DNA of 45,093 nt from CALLVY01 sp937899855 (GTDB lineage: Bacteria > Bacteroidota > Bacteroidia > Chitinophagales > Saprospiraceae). The translations under genes and the position numbers were made by a program. Within the stretch, counting starts at the first letter, position 1. Each line of letters begins with the position of its first letter. The DNA is taken from positions 1 to 45,093 of the forward strand of contig JBCBQC010000052.1 of NCBI GenBank assembly GCA_039820405.1, read 5' to 3'. This document shows positions 33,589-41,675 of this stretch, in pieces. The notes under the pieces are model-generated. The model was not told the origin of the DNA and did no database searches. It saw only the letters and a program-made list of their open reading frames with translations.

Positions 33589-33959
33589 ACCCAATCGTAT
33601 TCAAAAAGTGAGCAAATAGGTGGACATTTACCAAAACACTGCCGAGCGATGTTTGCACCATCGCTACGGGACCTCTGAGTAAGCATGGAACTGGATACCA
33701 CAGCAGCGTAGAAAGGACCGACAAAAAGTCGTGAAGTGGGGCGGTATCTTAGTACGGTAGCTTTTCGTTCGCTTTAACTATGGGGGTAAATTAATACAAA
33801 AAAAAGGGGCGCACAATCGCAATTGGGGCGATAAGTCAGGTTTCTAAATCCCACCATATTCTCCCCGGGAGCCCTTTCACAAGCGGATAAGTTTTCTTAG
33901 CTTCGTCAGTGAAAACGGTATTGATTTTAGATCACCAAACCAAGCACCAGCACCAGCCT
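33589..33959. other. Non-coding gap between the T9SS array and the mgsA operon
   Basis: About 370 bases that hold the divergent promoters of the T9SS array and the mgsA operon. An in-frame GTG at 33909 precedes mgsA but is not used as a start. A run of eight A residues is near 33800, and the sequence TAAGTTTTC near 33890 is a poor -7 candidate. I see no gene, RNA or strong hairpin here. Confidence 0.5.
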
Positions 33960-34343
33960 ATGGAAGTTGCTCTCATTGCGCACGACGGCAAGAAAGCCGA
34001 AATGGTATCCTTTGTTTTACAGAACAAACCGCTCTTCGCCAGGGCGACACTCTTTGCGACGGGCACCACGGGGTCTCACCTGGAGGATGCCGGTTTTACC
34101 GTCCACCGTTTCCTATCCGGCCCGGTCGGCGGAGATGCCCAGATTGCCTCCAAAGTGGCCACCCACGAAATGGACGTCGTCATTTTCTTTCGCGATCCGA
34201 TGGGCAAACATCCCCACGAACCCGACGTTCAAATGCTGATGCGTTTGTGCGACGTTCACAACGTTCCCCTCGCCACCAACCCGGCAGCGGCCCGCTTGTT
34301 GATGAGGGGCCTCCAAAGCCAGACGGAGCACGGTGGTTCCTAA
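33960..34343 (+). CDS. mgsA: Methylglyoxal synthase
   Basis: A 127-residue enzyme that converts dihydroxyacetone phosphate to methylglyoxal and phosphate, bypassing lower glycolysis when phosphate is limiting. The active-site residues align with the E. coli enzyme: H8 (ALIAHD), D59 in SGPVGGD, D79 in FFRDP, H86 and D89 in PHEPDV. TLFATGTTG, the phosphate-binding loop, is intact. The protein is shorter at the C-terminus than the E. coli form, resembling Gram-positive ones. It is the first gene of a four-gene unit with the next three genes. The GTG at 33909 was rejected because the family starts at this methionine. Confidence 0.95.
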   Translation: MEVALIAHDGKKAEMVSFVLQNKPLFARATLFATGTTGSHLEDAGFTVHRFLSGPVGGDAQIASKVATHEMDVVIFFRDPMGKHPHEPDVQMLMRLCDVHNVPLATNPAAARLLMRGLQSQTEHGGS

Positions 34344-34355
34344 AGACTGCATCTG

Positions 34356-34595
34356 ATGAAACATACCTACAAAGTCGATTTCCTCCCCGCAAATTACGAG
34401 CACAAATACAGCCTGGGAAAGATCAAGCGCCCACAAAAGGGCCTGGACCTTTCGAAAAATCTGGAGGCCTTACTGCTGGAGCGCGCACGGGAAGGCTATC
34501 GCCTCCGGGAGATGATCGCCTATCAACGAACCGATCCCATCACCTCCAAATCCATCGACGGCTACCTGGTCGTTTTTGAAGCTGCTACCGTATGA
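34356..34595 (+). CDS. Small conserved protein of unknown function (DUF4177-like)
   Basis: A 79-residue soluble protein. The core NLEALLLERAREGYRLREMIAYQ is reminiscent of the LNELGAEGWELV helix of DUF4177 proteins, followed by a two-strand ending (KSIDGYLVVFEAATV). The length and layout fit a single alpha/beta domain. Its start is 12 bases after the mgsA stop, and its last four bases overlap the transporter start (ATGA), so all are cotranslated. No function can be assigned. Confidence 0.65.
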   Translation: MKHTYKVDFLPANYEHKYSLGKIKRPQKGLDLSKNLEALLLERAREGYRLREMIAYQRTDPITSKSIDGYLVVFEAATV

Positions 34596-36223
34596 TTTTA
34601 CTGTTCAAAGAGAATCCCCTCTTGTTGCTATTTATCGTCATCGCCGTCGGCTACATCGTCGGTACGGTACGCATTCGGGGGACGAGTTTGGGGGTGGCGG
34701 CTGTTCTCTTCGTCGGGCTGGGCTTTGGTGGGCTCGACCGCGATCTCCAGATTCCGGACATCGTTTTTCTCCTCGGACTGAGCATCTTTGTGTACACGAT
34801 TGGGTTGAACAACGGTCCCGCCTTTTTCAAAAACTTTCGCCGCAGTGGCTTTCGCGACATCAGTTTTATTCTCTTTATGCTCACCATTTCCGCTGCCATT
34901 ACGGTGGGCATTCACTTTTTATTTGGCTTCGAAGCTTCCACGACGGCGGGGCTATTCGCGGGGAGTACCACCAATACGCCGGCCCTGGCGGGTTTGCTCG
35001 ATACCATTGGCAAGGGCAATTGGGGGGCGCTGACCAACGGCATGATCCAACGCTCGGTGGTGGGCTATTCGCTTTCCTATCCCATGGGGGTGTTGGGGGC
35101 CATGATTGCCATCGCTATCATGCAGCGTTTGCTGCGGGTGGATTTTCGGCAGGAGGAATTGGACTTGAGTAAAGACTATCCCCTGGGAGAAGGACTGGTG
35201 ACGGTCTCGGTGGAAGTGAAAAACGAGGCGGTCCTAGGGCGTAGTATCCGTGGCTTGTTGAAGCAGTACGACTGGCGGGTGGTCTTTGGTCGTTTGCAGA
35301 GGGGGGAGGAAATGCAGTTGATCAACTGGGACACGCGTTTGGAGGTGGGGGATCGGATCAGTGCGGTGGGGAGCCGCGAGGCGGTTGAATCGGTCGTGCT
35401 GGTGATGGGAGATTTACTGCCCTTTCAGCTTTCGGACGACCGGCGGGAGTACGACATCAGTCGGATTTTCGTATCGAATCCCAAGATTGCGGGGCAGAGT
35501 CTGGCTTCGCTCAATTTGGCGGAGCGCTTCTCGGCCATCGTGACGCGGGTGCGGCGGGGGGATGTGGATTTGTTGGCCAACGGCCGGACGATTTTGGAGC
35601 TGGGCGACCGCGTCCGCTTCGTCGCCCAACGCAAGGACCAGCGCGGCCTGGCCGAACTCTTTGGTGATTCCTACGAGGCGCTGAGTCGGATCAATTTGTT
35701 TTCCTTTGGCTTTGGAATGGCCCTGGGCCTGCTGGTGGGGATGGTCACGCTGACCCTGCCGGGGGGCATCGCCTTCAATCTGGGTTTTGCGGGTGGACCA
35801 CTGATCATCGGCCTGATGTTGGGCTCCCTCCGGCGCTCGGGACCCATCGTCTGGACCCTGCCCTACGGAGCGGCCCGTACGCTTCAGCAGTTTGGACTGA
35901 TGCTCCTACTGGCCTGTATCGGCATCCGCTCGGGGCACACTTTTTTTAACACCATCACGCAAGGGGGCGCGGGAATGATTTTTCTGGCCGGCAGTCTGAT
36001 CAGTACCGGGACGGCCCTCATCACCCTTTGGGTTGGTTACCGGTGGATCAAAATTCCCTTTAGCTTTTTGATGGGAATGGTCAGCAGCCAACCCGCCATT
36101 TTACAGTACGCCGTCGAGCGTTCGGGCAATCGCCTGCCGGATGTGGGCTATACGCTCATGTTTCCCATCGCCTTGATCATCAAAATCGTTTACGTACAAA
36201 TTCTCTTTGCAATCCTCAATTGA
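34592..36223 (+). CDS. AspT/YidE-type transporter with two TrkA-C (RCK_C) domains
   Basis: A 543-residue membrane protein. Five N-terminal helices contain the family repeat (FVYTIGLNNGPAFFKNFRRSG, TTAGLFAGSTTNTPALAGLLD). Two cytosolic TrkA-C domains follow at about 200-285 and 290-370 (VEVKNEAVLGRSIRGLLKQ, LANGRTILELGDRVRFVAQ), then a second five- or six-helix half with GLLVGMVTLTLPGGIAFNLGFAGGPLIIGLMLG and GMVSSQPAILQYA. This is the AAE family, with YidE, YbjL and the aspartate:alanine antiporter AspT. The substrate here is unknown; an organic acid or amino acid is expected. A link with methylglyoxal metabolism is suggested only by the operon. The gene starts inside the stop of the preceding gene. 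Confidence 0.88.
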   Translation: MILLFKENPLLLLFIVIAVGYIVGTVRIRGTSLGVAAVLFVGLGFGGLDRDLQIPDIVFLLGLSIFVYTIGLNNGPAFFKNFRRSGFRDISFILFMLTISAAITVGIHFLFGFEASTTAGLFAGSTTNTPALAGLLDTIGKGNWGALTNGMIQRSVVGYSLSYPMGVLGAMIAIAIMQRLLRVDFRQEELDLSKDYPLGEGLVTVSVEVKNEAVLGRSIRGLLKQYDWRVVFGRLQRGEEMQLINWDTRLEVGDRISAVGSREAVESVVLVMGDLLPFQLSDDRREYDISRIFVSNPKIAGQSLASLNLAERFSAIVTRVRRGDVDLLANGRTILELGDRVRFVAQRKDQRGLAELFGDSYEALSRINLFSFGFGMALGLLVGMVTLTLPGGIAFNLGFAGGPLIIGLMLGSLRRSGPIVWTLPYGAARTLQQFGLMLLLACIGIRSGHTFFNTITQGGAGMIFLAGSLISTGTALITLWVGYRWIKIPFSFLMGMVSSQPAILQYAVERSGNRLPDVGYTLMFPIALIIKIVYVQILFAILN

Positions 36224-36224
36224 T

Positions 36225-36767
36225 ATGGAAACTTACATCGCCCTGCTGCGGGGCATCAACGTCAGTGGACAGAAGAAAATCAAAATGGCCGACTTGCGGG
36301 AGCAACTGAGCGGGTTGGGTTTGGCGGAGGTGCGTACCTACATCCAAAGCGGGAACATCGTTTTTCGCCACCCCGCTACCGAGCCTCAAGTATTGGCCCA
36401 AAAAATCAAAAGCCAGATCCAAGCAGACTACGGTTTTGAAGTGCCCACCCTCGTCCTGCGCCCTACGGATTTGGACTACGTCCTCCAACACAATCCCTTC
36501 GCCCAAGATTCCGACAAAGACCCCAGCCGTTGGTACCTCACCTTTCTCGCCACGGCTCCTCCCGCCGAGCGCATCGCCACCCTGGCCCAAGTTGACTACG
36601 CCCCGGAGGAATTCGTCCTCGACGGCACCAACATCTTTTTCTACTCTCCCAAGGGCTACGGTCGGGCCAAGATGAACAATAATTTTTTCGAACAAAAACT
36701 AAAGGTAGCTGCGACCACGCGCAACTGGCGGACGATCAATAAGCTTTGGGAAATGTGCCAGGCCTAG
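36225..36767 (+). CDS. DUF1697 protein
   Basis: A 180-residue protein with the full DUF1697 pattern: METYIALLRGINVSGQKKIKMADLRE, RTYIQSGNIVFRH, the middle block VPTLVLRPTDLDYVLQHNPF, and the C-terminal KGYGRAKMNNNFFEQKLKVAATTRNWRTINKL. The fold is a ferredoxin-like alpha/beta domain followed by a helical part. The function is not established, though members are widespread in soil and water bacteria. It starts one base after the transporter stop, so the operon ends here. An in-frame start at 36207 lies inside the transporter gene and was rejected. Confidence 0.88.
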   Translation: METYIALLRGINVSGQKKIKMADLREQLSGLGLAEVRTYIQSGNIVFRHPATEPQVLAQKIKSQIQADYGFEVPTLVLRPTDLDYVLQHNPFAQDSDKDPSRWYLTFLATAPPAERIATLAQVDYAPEEFVLDGTNIFFYSPKGYGRAKMNNNFFEQKLKVAATTRNWRTINKLWEMCQA

Positions 36768-36806
36768 AAAAAAATACCCGAAGCTACCAGTTGTAGCAGC
36801 TCCGGG
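36768..36806 (-). terminator. Terminator of the dockerin-like lipoprotein gene
   Basis: On the minus strand, CCCGGAGCT and AGCTTCGGG form a nine-pair stem (one G-U pair) with an internal GCTAC/GTAGC extension, followed by TATTTTTTT. It lies about 58 bases after the lipoprotein stop. On the plus strand no T-run follows, so it serves the minus strand only. Confidence 0.85.
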
Positions 36807-36864
36807 TGAAATTACAGTAGGATTATCTTAATGACCGTATGAGTTAGATGGCCGTGGTAAGTGC

Positions 36865-37719
36865 CTAGATGATGGTAATGGAACCATCGACATCTCCCGT
36901 CTTGATCATCCGACGGTCGGTGAGCTGACTGCTTACCGTATCGGGGTAGTTGCCGTAGGCTACCAGCAAGGGCTGGCTCAGTGTACCCGTGCTGCTGACG
37001 ATGGCGTTCAGCTCGTTGTAGTCTGCCTCCGGGATGAAGAGGAGGTTCCGGCTACTGGGGAAGGTGCTGTCCAGTCCCAGTTGTACTCGGCGAATGGCCA
37101 CCACGTCGATGATGTTGATGATGCCGTCCCGATTGGCGTCCGCAGCGAGGTACTGGCGCGCATTGGTAAACGGAACCGTTCCGAGGATGTGGGCGATGGT
37201 GACGTCCACATCGGGGGCCAGGGGCAGTAGGCCATTGAGTACGTTGACGGTGGGGCCTTCCATCCGCAGGCGGGGGCCGGAGCAGGGGAGCGGGTAGTTC
37301 TCTCCATTGTTGGGGTCCATAAAATTAAAGGAGGAAGGGAAACTACAGGTTACCCCACCGCTACTACTGACGACGGAAACCCTCAGGTTGGGAAAGGTGG
37401 CCCAGCCAAAGGCCGTATTAAAGGCGCGTACCCGCTGGAGGCCGCTCAGCACTTGGTCGTCTTGGTCGACAAAGGAAGTCTGGGCCTCCGCGGCGATCTG
37501 GCGTTGCTCCTCGGAGAGCAGGTTTTGGGCGTGGTATGCCAGTACTTCGCTCGGTGCCGTCACGAACTGTTCCCAGTTGTCGATGGTCAATTGAGCGGGA
37601 TACTCCTGCTGCGGACTGGGGCTGACTTCGACGAGCTCCTCTTTATTGCAGGCGCTTAGGCTGAGGCCCAGGACCAGAGCCAGTAGGAGGGTTTGGTTAA
37701 AAAGCTTGGAGAAAAACAT
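36865..37719 (-). CDS. Dockerin-like lipoprotein
   Basis: A 284-residue lipoprotein with lipobox LSAC (C24). A dockerin type I calcium loop, DANRDGIINIIDVVAIRR, lies at about 192-212. A second half-repeat TGDVDGSITII ends the protein, where a full second dockerin repeat would normally continue with a helix. The middle contains SSSGGVTCSFPSSFNF, a GLLPLAPDVDVTIAHILGT block, and two cysteines. No T9SS sorting domain is present; lipidation explains anchoring. The long in-frame extension to 37890 is not supported, because the signal peptide begins at ATG 37719. The partner cohesin-like protein and role are unknown. Confidence 0.75.
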   Translation of the reverse strand: MFFSKLFNQTLLLALVLGLSLSACNKEELVEVSPSPQQEYPAQLTIDNWEQFVTAPSEVLAYHAQNLLSEEQRQIAAEAQTSFVDQDDQVLSGLQRVRAFNTAFGWATFPNLRVSVVSSSGGVTCSFPSSFNFMDPNNGENYPLPCSGPRLRMEGPTVNVLNGLLPLAPDVDVTIAHILGTVPFTNARQYLAADANRDGIINIIDVVAIRRVQLGLDSTFPSSRNLLFIPEADYNELNAIVSSTGTLSQPLLVAYGNYPDTVSSQLTDRRMIKTGDVDGSITII

Positions 37720-38389
37720 AGGTAAAATATTTAAGGTGAAAAATAAAGGCGTAGACCCGTGCTGCGCTAGCCTAGCCGCCACAAGCGGGCATAGTGGTAA
37801 CGAGCCGCAACGACCGATGTACAGTGTTGGCAGCGCCAGAATTGGTGCACGACAAGGGTTGCACAATGAAGGGTCATTCATTGCGGCCACTTGGGTAGCG
37901 ATCTACTTTTTTTAGAAAGTCTGAGAATCCATTACGCACGTCGGAACTTTGCATCCTGATTGGGCAGACGGGACCCCTACGCCCCCTTCAATCGCTGATA
38001 ATAGCCATACAGATGCCATTGCGATGGGGGCAAGGAATACTTGAACACCGCCGATCATTGCCGGATATCACATCCCGGACTTACGCAAATCCTACTGGTG
38101 AAATAAAACCGTTTCTGTGTTTTCTGATCGAAGGACCATCGCCGTAGAATAGATGTGGAAAGACGAGGGTCAGTACAGGTTATTATGAGATAATGGATAA
38201 AATTGGGTAAGGTCAAAAATAGCCTAACAATTTTCAGCTCGTTTAACAAGCCCCACAAATGTAAGCCATATCCTGGGAATAATGCAAGTCCAATGGGAAT
38301 TATTTGTCACGCGATAAACAAGGTTTTGGGAAAAGGAAATGGTCTAAACTCCCGTACCGGTCGCGTGGGCGATCCATATTTTGGGGCAT
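37720..38389. other. Long non-coding stretch
   Basis: About 670 bases without a gene I can support. Short open frames exist on both strands (for example 38055-38258 minus), but their products are of no recognisable kind and lack promoter support. The stretch carries the upstream region of the dockerin-like gene and no strong hairpin. I see no transposase remnant or RNA gene that I can name. Confidence 0.5.
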
Positions 38390-38420
38390 AAAAAAAGGCC
38401 GTCTACTCTGGTAGACGACC
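38390..38420 (-). terminator. Terminator of glnA
   Basis: On the minus strand, GGTCGTCTAC and GTAGACGGCC form a ten-pair stem (one U-G pair) with loop CAGA, followed by seven T residues at 38390-38396. It is about 130 bases after the glnA stop and ends the structured 3' region. Confidence 0.92.
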
Positions 38421-38423
38421 TCT

Positions 38424-38500
38424 AGCCCTAACCATAGTCCCGATGGACCCGCCTACTCTGGTAGGACGGGCGGGGACTAAACCAAAATTCTTAGGGTTCT
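38424..38500 (-). other. Nested hairpin structure in the glnA 3' untranslated region
   Basis: Three stems nest: CCCTAA (38426-38431) with TTAGGG (38491-38496), AGTCCC (38436-38441) with GGGACT (38473-38478), and CCCGCCTAC (38448-38456) with GTAGG-A-CGGG (38461-38470). The innermost hairpin contains CTACTCTGGTAG, identical to the core of the terminator hairpin 50 bases away (38403-38414). The repeated core suggests a duplicated stem-loop. Confidence 0.5.
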
Positions 38501-38552
38501 GATTAGAACACTGCTCTTGACATTGATTCTTTAGATGCAGCGCATCAATTTC

Positions 38553-39566
38553 TTATTCCGCCGGCACGACCGCACTGTTTACGGTCTTGATGATTCTGGC
38601 GGCTACTTTGTAGGGGTTCGCATTCGATGCGGGGCGGCGATCTTCGAGGTATCCTTTCCAGGTCTTGGGCACCGATACGGGGATGCGAATCGACGCACCA
38701 CGGTCGCTGACGCCGTAGCTGAACTGGTCGATCGACTGGGTTTCGTGATCCCCCGTCAGTCGCTGATCGTTGGACGAGCCGTATACGGCGATGTGCTCTT
38801 CGTGTACCGGGCGGAAGGCCTCACAGATGGCCGTGAAAAGGGCTTCCCCTCCGACCTCGCGCATTTCCTTGTTGGAGAAGTTGCAGTGCATACCCGAACC
38901 GTTCCAATCTCCCTTGACGGGCTTGGGGTGGATGTCGACGACAATGCCGTATTGCTCACAGACGCGGTGGAGCAGGTAACGCGATACGAACATGTCGTCC
39001 GCCGCTTTCTTACCCCCTTTACCGAAGCACTGGTATTCCCACTGTCCGATCATCACCTCGGCGTTGATACCGGTGATGCTCAGGCCGGCGTCCAAACAAG
39101 CATCGAGGTGCTCCTCGACGATGTCGCGACCCATGACGCGGCCGTGGCCGACGGCGCAGTAGTAGGGGCCCTGGGGCTCGGGATAACCCATCTCGGGAAA
39201 ACCGAGGGGCTTGCCGTTTTCGGTCAGTACGTATTCTTGCTCGAAGCCAAACCAGAAATCCGGATCGTCCTCGATGGTAGCGCGATCGTTGGAGTCGTGG
39301 GGCGTACCGTCGGCATTGAATACTTCACAGACGACAATGTAGCCATTGCGGCGGGCCGAGTCGGGATAGACCGCTACGGGACGCAACAGGCAATCGGAGG
39401 AATGCCCTTCGGCCTGCTTGGTGGAACTTCCGTCGAAGGACCACTCGGGGAGCACGTCCAATTCCCCGTTGTAGGAATCAAGATCCAGTACTTTGGTTTT
39501 GCCCCGGAAGTTGGCTTCTGGTTTATAGCCATCCATCCAGATGTACTCGAATTTGAACTTTGCCAT
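38553..39566 (-). CDS. glnA: Type II (eukaryotic-like) glutamine synthetase
   Basis: A 337-residue glutamine synthetase of the GSII class, which makes glutamine from glutamate, ammonia and ATP. The short length and the N-terminal FEYIWMDGYKPEANFRGKTKVLD, LPEWSFDGSSTKQAEGHSSDCLLRPVA block are GSII-like. Key segments are WFGFEQEYVL, INAEVMIGQWEYQ, DIHPKPVKGDWNGSGMHCNFS (ammonia and glutamate site), and YGVSDRGASIRIP. GSII enzymes are decameric and are not adenylylated. It lies at the 3' end of a nitrogen cluster with amtB and glnB. A full promoter (39631-39662) separates it from amtB. Confidence 0.96.
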   Translation of the reverse strand: MAKFKFEYIWMDGYKPEANFRGKTKVLDLDSYNGELDVLPEWSFDGSSTKQAEGHSSDCLLRPVAVYPDSARRNGYIVVCEVFNADGTPHDSNDRATIEDDPDFWFGFEQEYVLTENGKPLGFPEMGYPEPQGPYYCAVGHGRVMGRDIVEEHLDACLDAGLSITGINAEVMIGQWEYQCFGKGGKKAADDMFVSRYLLHRVCEQYGIVVDIHPKPVKGDWNGSGMHCNFSNKEMREVGGEALFTAICEAFRPVHEEHIAVYGSSNDQRLTGDHETQSIDQFSYGVSDRGASIRIPVSVPKTWKGYLEDRRPASNANPYKVAARIIKTVNSAVVPAE

Positions 39567-39630
39567 CGTAATAATTTTTTTTATGGTTAGAGATAGTTGA
39601 ATAATCTAGGTGCTTATTCAAATGATGGTC

Positions 39631-39662
39631 CAAAGTTAAGGGCAGCGTTGCGGTATCCGCAA
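39631..39662 (-). promoter_or_regulatory. Promoter of glnA
   Basis: On the minus strand, TTG (39660-39662), 21 bases and TAACTTTG (39631-39638) match the Bacteroidota promoter pattern, with a leader of about 55-60 bases before the ATG at 39566. Confidence 0.6.
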
Positions 39663-39824
39663 TGAAAAATGGCTCGCAATGTGTCCTTCAAATGGGTTTA
39701 TTTTTTCACAATTAGCTGTCAGTGAGTGAATTGTGTGTTAAAAAAATGTTACTTCCACAGGCTGTTTCTACCCATTTTCCATTGTAAAAAAGTCACTGGC
39801 TGCTCCGTTCCCACCTTGGCGTCG

Positions 39825-41069
39825 CTAGTCGATTGCCAGGTCGTAGGCCGATACGTTCTCCATTTCCTGATAGGCATTGGCATCGTGTTCGGCGATGTCG
39901 AGCCCTTTGAGTTCTTCCTCGACGGATACCCGGATACCGATGGTTTTTTTCAACACGTAGATGACTCCGAAGGCAAAGGCAAAGGTAAAGGCACCGATGG
40001 CAAGCGTACCGGTGAGCTGGTGTAGCAGCTGGCTCCAACCCGCTTTGCTACCCAGTAGCCCCACCGCCAGCGTTCCCCAGATGCCGCAGATCAAGTGGAC
40101 GGAAGTAGCCCCTACGGGATCGTCGAGTCGCAGTCGGTCGAAGGCGACGATGGCAAAGGGGATGATGGTGCCGGCTACCGCTCCGATGAGGATGGCTTCG
40201 CCGGGGCTCATCAGGTCGGCGCCCGCCGTGATGCCGACCAGGCCGCCCAGGATGCCATTGAGGACCATGGAGAGGTCGTGGGTTTTGAAGAGGGCGTGGG
40301 CGGTAAAGAAGGTGGCCAGGGCCCCCGCCGCGGCGGCTAGGGCGGTGGTGACGAAGACCAGAGAGACCGCCACGGGATCGGCCGAGAGGACGGAGCCCCC
40401 GTTGAAGCCAAACCAACCAAACCACAGGAGAAAGACGCCGATGGCGGCCAGGGGTAGGTTGTGGCCCGGGATGGGCTTGATGCCGCGCTCGCTGTACTTG
40501 CCGTGCCGGGCCCCGAGCAGGATGATGGCGGCCAGGGCGCCCCAACCCCCGACGGCGTGAACGAGGGTGGAACCCGCAAAGTCGTGAAAGCCCAGGGTTT
40601 CGAGCCAGCCCGCGCCCCACTTCCACATGCCGGTGATGGGGTAGCTGATGCTTACGAAAAGGGTGGCGAAGATCAAAAAGCTGTTGAGTTTCATCCGCTC
40701 CGCGACGGCACCGGAGACGATGGTACAACAGGTGGCGGCAAACATGCCTTGAAAAATAAAATCGGTCCAGTAAGTGTAAGCTCCCCCGGCGTACTTGATG
40801 GCGGGAGCGGTCGGAGCTTCGAGGCCGAAGCCGGAGAAGCCGAAGAAGCCGCCCGCATTGGTGCCGGGATACATGAGGTTAAAACCCATGAAGGAATAGC
40901 TGATCAGGCCAATGGCGATGATCATGACGTTTTTGAATAAAATGTTGACCGTATTCTTTTTGCGGACGAGTCCCGCTTCGAGGGCGGCAAAGCCCAGGTG
41001 CATGATGAATACCAGGACGGTGGCTACCAGGAGCCACAAATTATTGGCCGTAAATAGAGCTTCGTTCAT
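39825..41069 (-). CDS. amtB: Ammonium transporter
   Basis: A 414-residue Amt-family channel with eleven helices. The pore twin histidines are H171 (STLVHAVGG) and H325 (ATSVHLICGIWG), and the gate phenylalanines F106 and F110 are present (FIFQGMFAATCCT). The N-terminal MHLGFAALEAGLVRKKNTVNILFKN signature and the C-terminal PII-contact segment (VSVEEELKGLDIAEHDANAYQE) are intact. It conducts ammonium and is blocked by unmodified PII. The PII gene lies 111 bases upstream on the same strand, so the two are probably one unit. Confidence 0.96.
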   Translation of the reverse strand: MNEALFTANNLWLLVATVLVFIMHLGFAALEAGLVRKKNTVNILFKNVMIIAIGLISYSFMGFNLMYPGTNAGGFFGFSGFGLEAPTAPAIKYAGGAYTYWTDFIFQGMFAATCCTIVSGAVAERMKLNSFLIFATLFVSISYPITGMWKWGAGWLETLGFHDFAGSTLVHAVGGWGALAAIILLGARHGKYSERGIKPIPGHNLPLAAIGVFLLWFGWFGFNGGSVLSADPVAVSLVFVTTALAAAAGALATFFTAHALFKTHDLSMVLNGILGGLVGITAGADLMSPGEAILIGAVAGTIIPFAIVAFDRLRLDDPVGATSVHLICGIWGTLAVGLLGSKAGWSQLLHQLTGTLAIGAFTFAFAFGVIYVLKKTIGIRVSVEEELKGLDIAEHDANAYQEMENVSAYDLAID

Positions 41070-41180
41070 TTTTTGGCGTGGTTTAGACTAAAAATTGGTG
41101 CTTTGGGGGTACTGGTGACCAAAGCCCGGGGAAATGGTAGAATTTGGCTATCTTGTAGGAGTGGTCCAGCGGAGTGCCAA

Positions 41181-41519
41181 TTAGATGGCATTGGCATCGA
41201 GCGCTCCGTTGCGAATCCGGACGATGCGCTCGACATCCAGGATGACGATTTTTCCGTCCCCTACCTGGCCCGTCCGACCCGATCCGAGGATGGCCTCGAC
41301 GATTTGCTCCACCTTATCGGCTTCGGTGAGGATGTCGATCTGGAGGCGGGGAATGAAGTCGGAATCGTACACACTGCCCCGGTAAACGAGGGCTTTTCCC
41401 TTTTGTAATCCGAAGCCCTTGACTTCGCGCAGGGTAAAAAAATTGACGCCAATTTGAGCGAGGGCATCCCGAATCTTGTCGAAACGGGAAAGGCGAATGA
41501 TGGCTTCAATTTTTTTCAT
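41181..41519 (-). CDS. glnB: Nitrogen regulatory protein PII
   Basis: A 112-residue PII protein of standard length. The T-loop reads KALVYRGSVYDSDF with the uridylylatable Y51 in place. The B and C loops are IVEAILGSGRTGQVGDGKIVILDVERIVRIRNGALDANAI, in which GKI-V and R101-R103 bind ATP. The trimer senses ATP/ADP, 2-oxoglutarate and nitrogen state, and closes AmtB. It shares a unit with amtB downstream. The in-frame extension to 41633 runs upstream of the promoter and was rejected. Confidence 0.95.
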   Translation of the reverse strand: MKKIEAIIRLSRFDKIRDALAQIGVNFFTLREVKGFGLQKGKALVYRGSVYDSDFIPRLQIDILTEADKVEQIVEAILGSGRTGQVGDGKIVILDVERIVRIRNGALDANAI

Positions 41520-41565
41520 GACGCTGGACAATTGGTACGTTAGGTAAAAAGCGTTGGTTGGCGTA

Positions 41566-41599
41566 TTGGACCAAACATAAGCGCCTCTCCGTACTTTTG
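41566..41599 (+). promoter_or_regulatory. Overlapping divergent promoters of glnB and the 525-residue gene
   Basis: On the plus strand, TTG (41566-41568), 23 bases and TACTTTTG (41592-41599) fit a promoter for the gene at 41676. On the minus strand, TATGTTTG (41572-41579) is a -7 box for glnB, though no TTG stands at the proper distance. The two overlap, so one may influence the other. Confidence 0.45.
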
Positions 41600-41675
41600 A
41601 TAATGAAATAATGCCCCGCGATGTGATTGCCAAATTGGCTCCACCGTTTTTTAAACGATTAGTTGTCAGGAACTT

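Noticed and set aside
37720..37890. N-terminal extension of the dockerin-like lipoprotein
   Set aside because: It would place 57 residues before a textbook lipoprotein signal peptide (LSAC), which must be at the N-terminus.
38055..38258. A 67-codon open frame on the minus strand in the long gap
   Set aside because: No promoter, no recognisable domain, and a composition unlike the neighbours. I could not show it to be a transposase remnant.
38535..39590. A 351-codon open frame on the plus strand covering glnA
   Set aside because: It is the antisense of glnA, which has full glutamine synthetase motifs and its own promoter and terminator. The plus-strand product has no recognisable domain.
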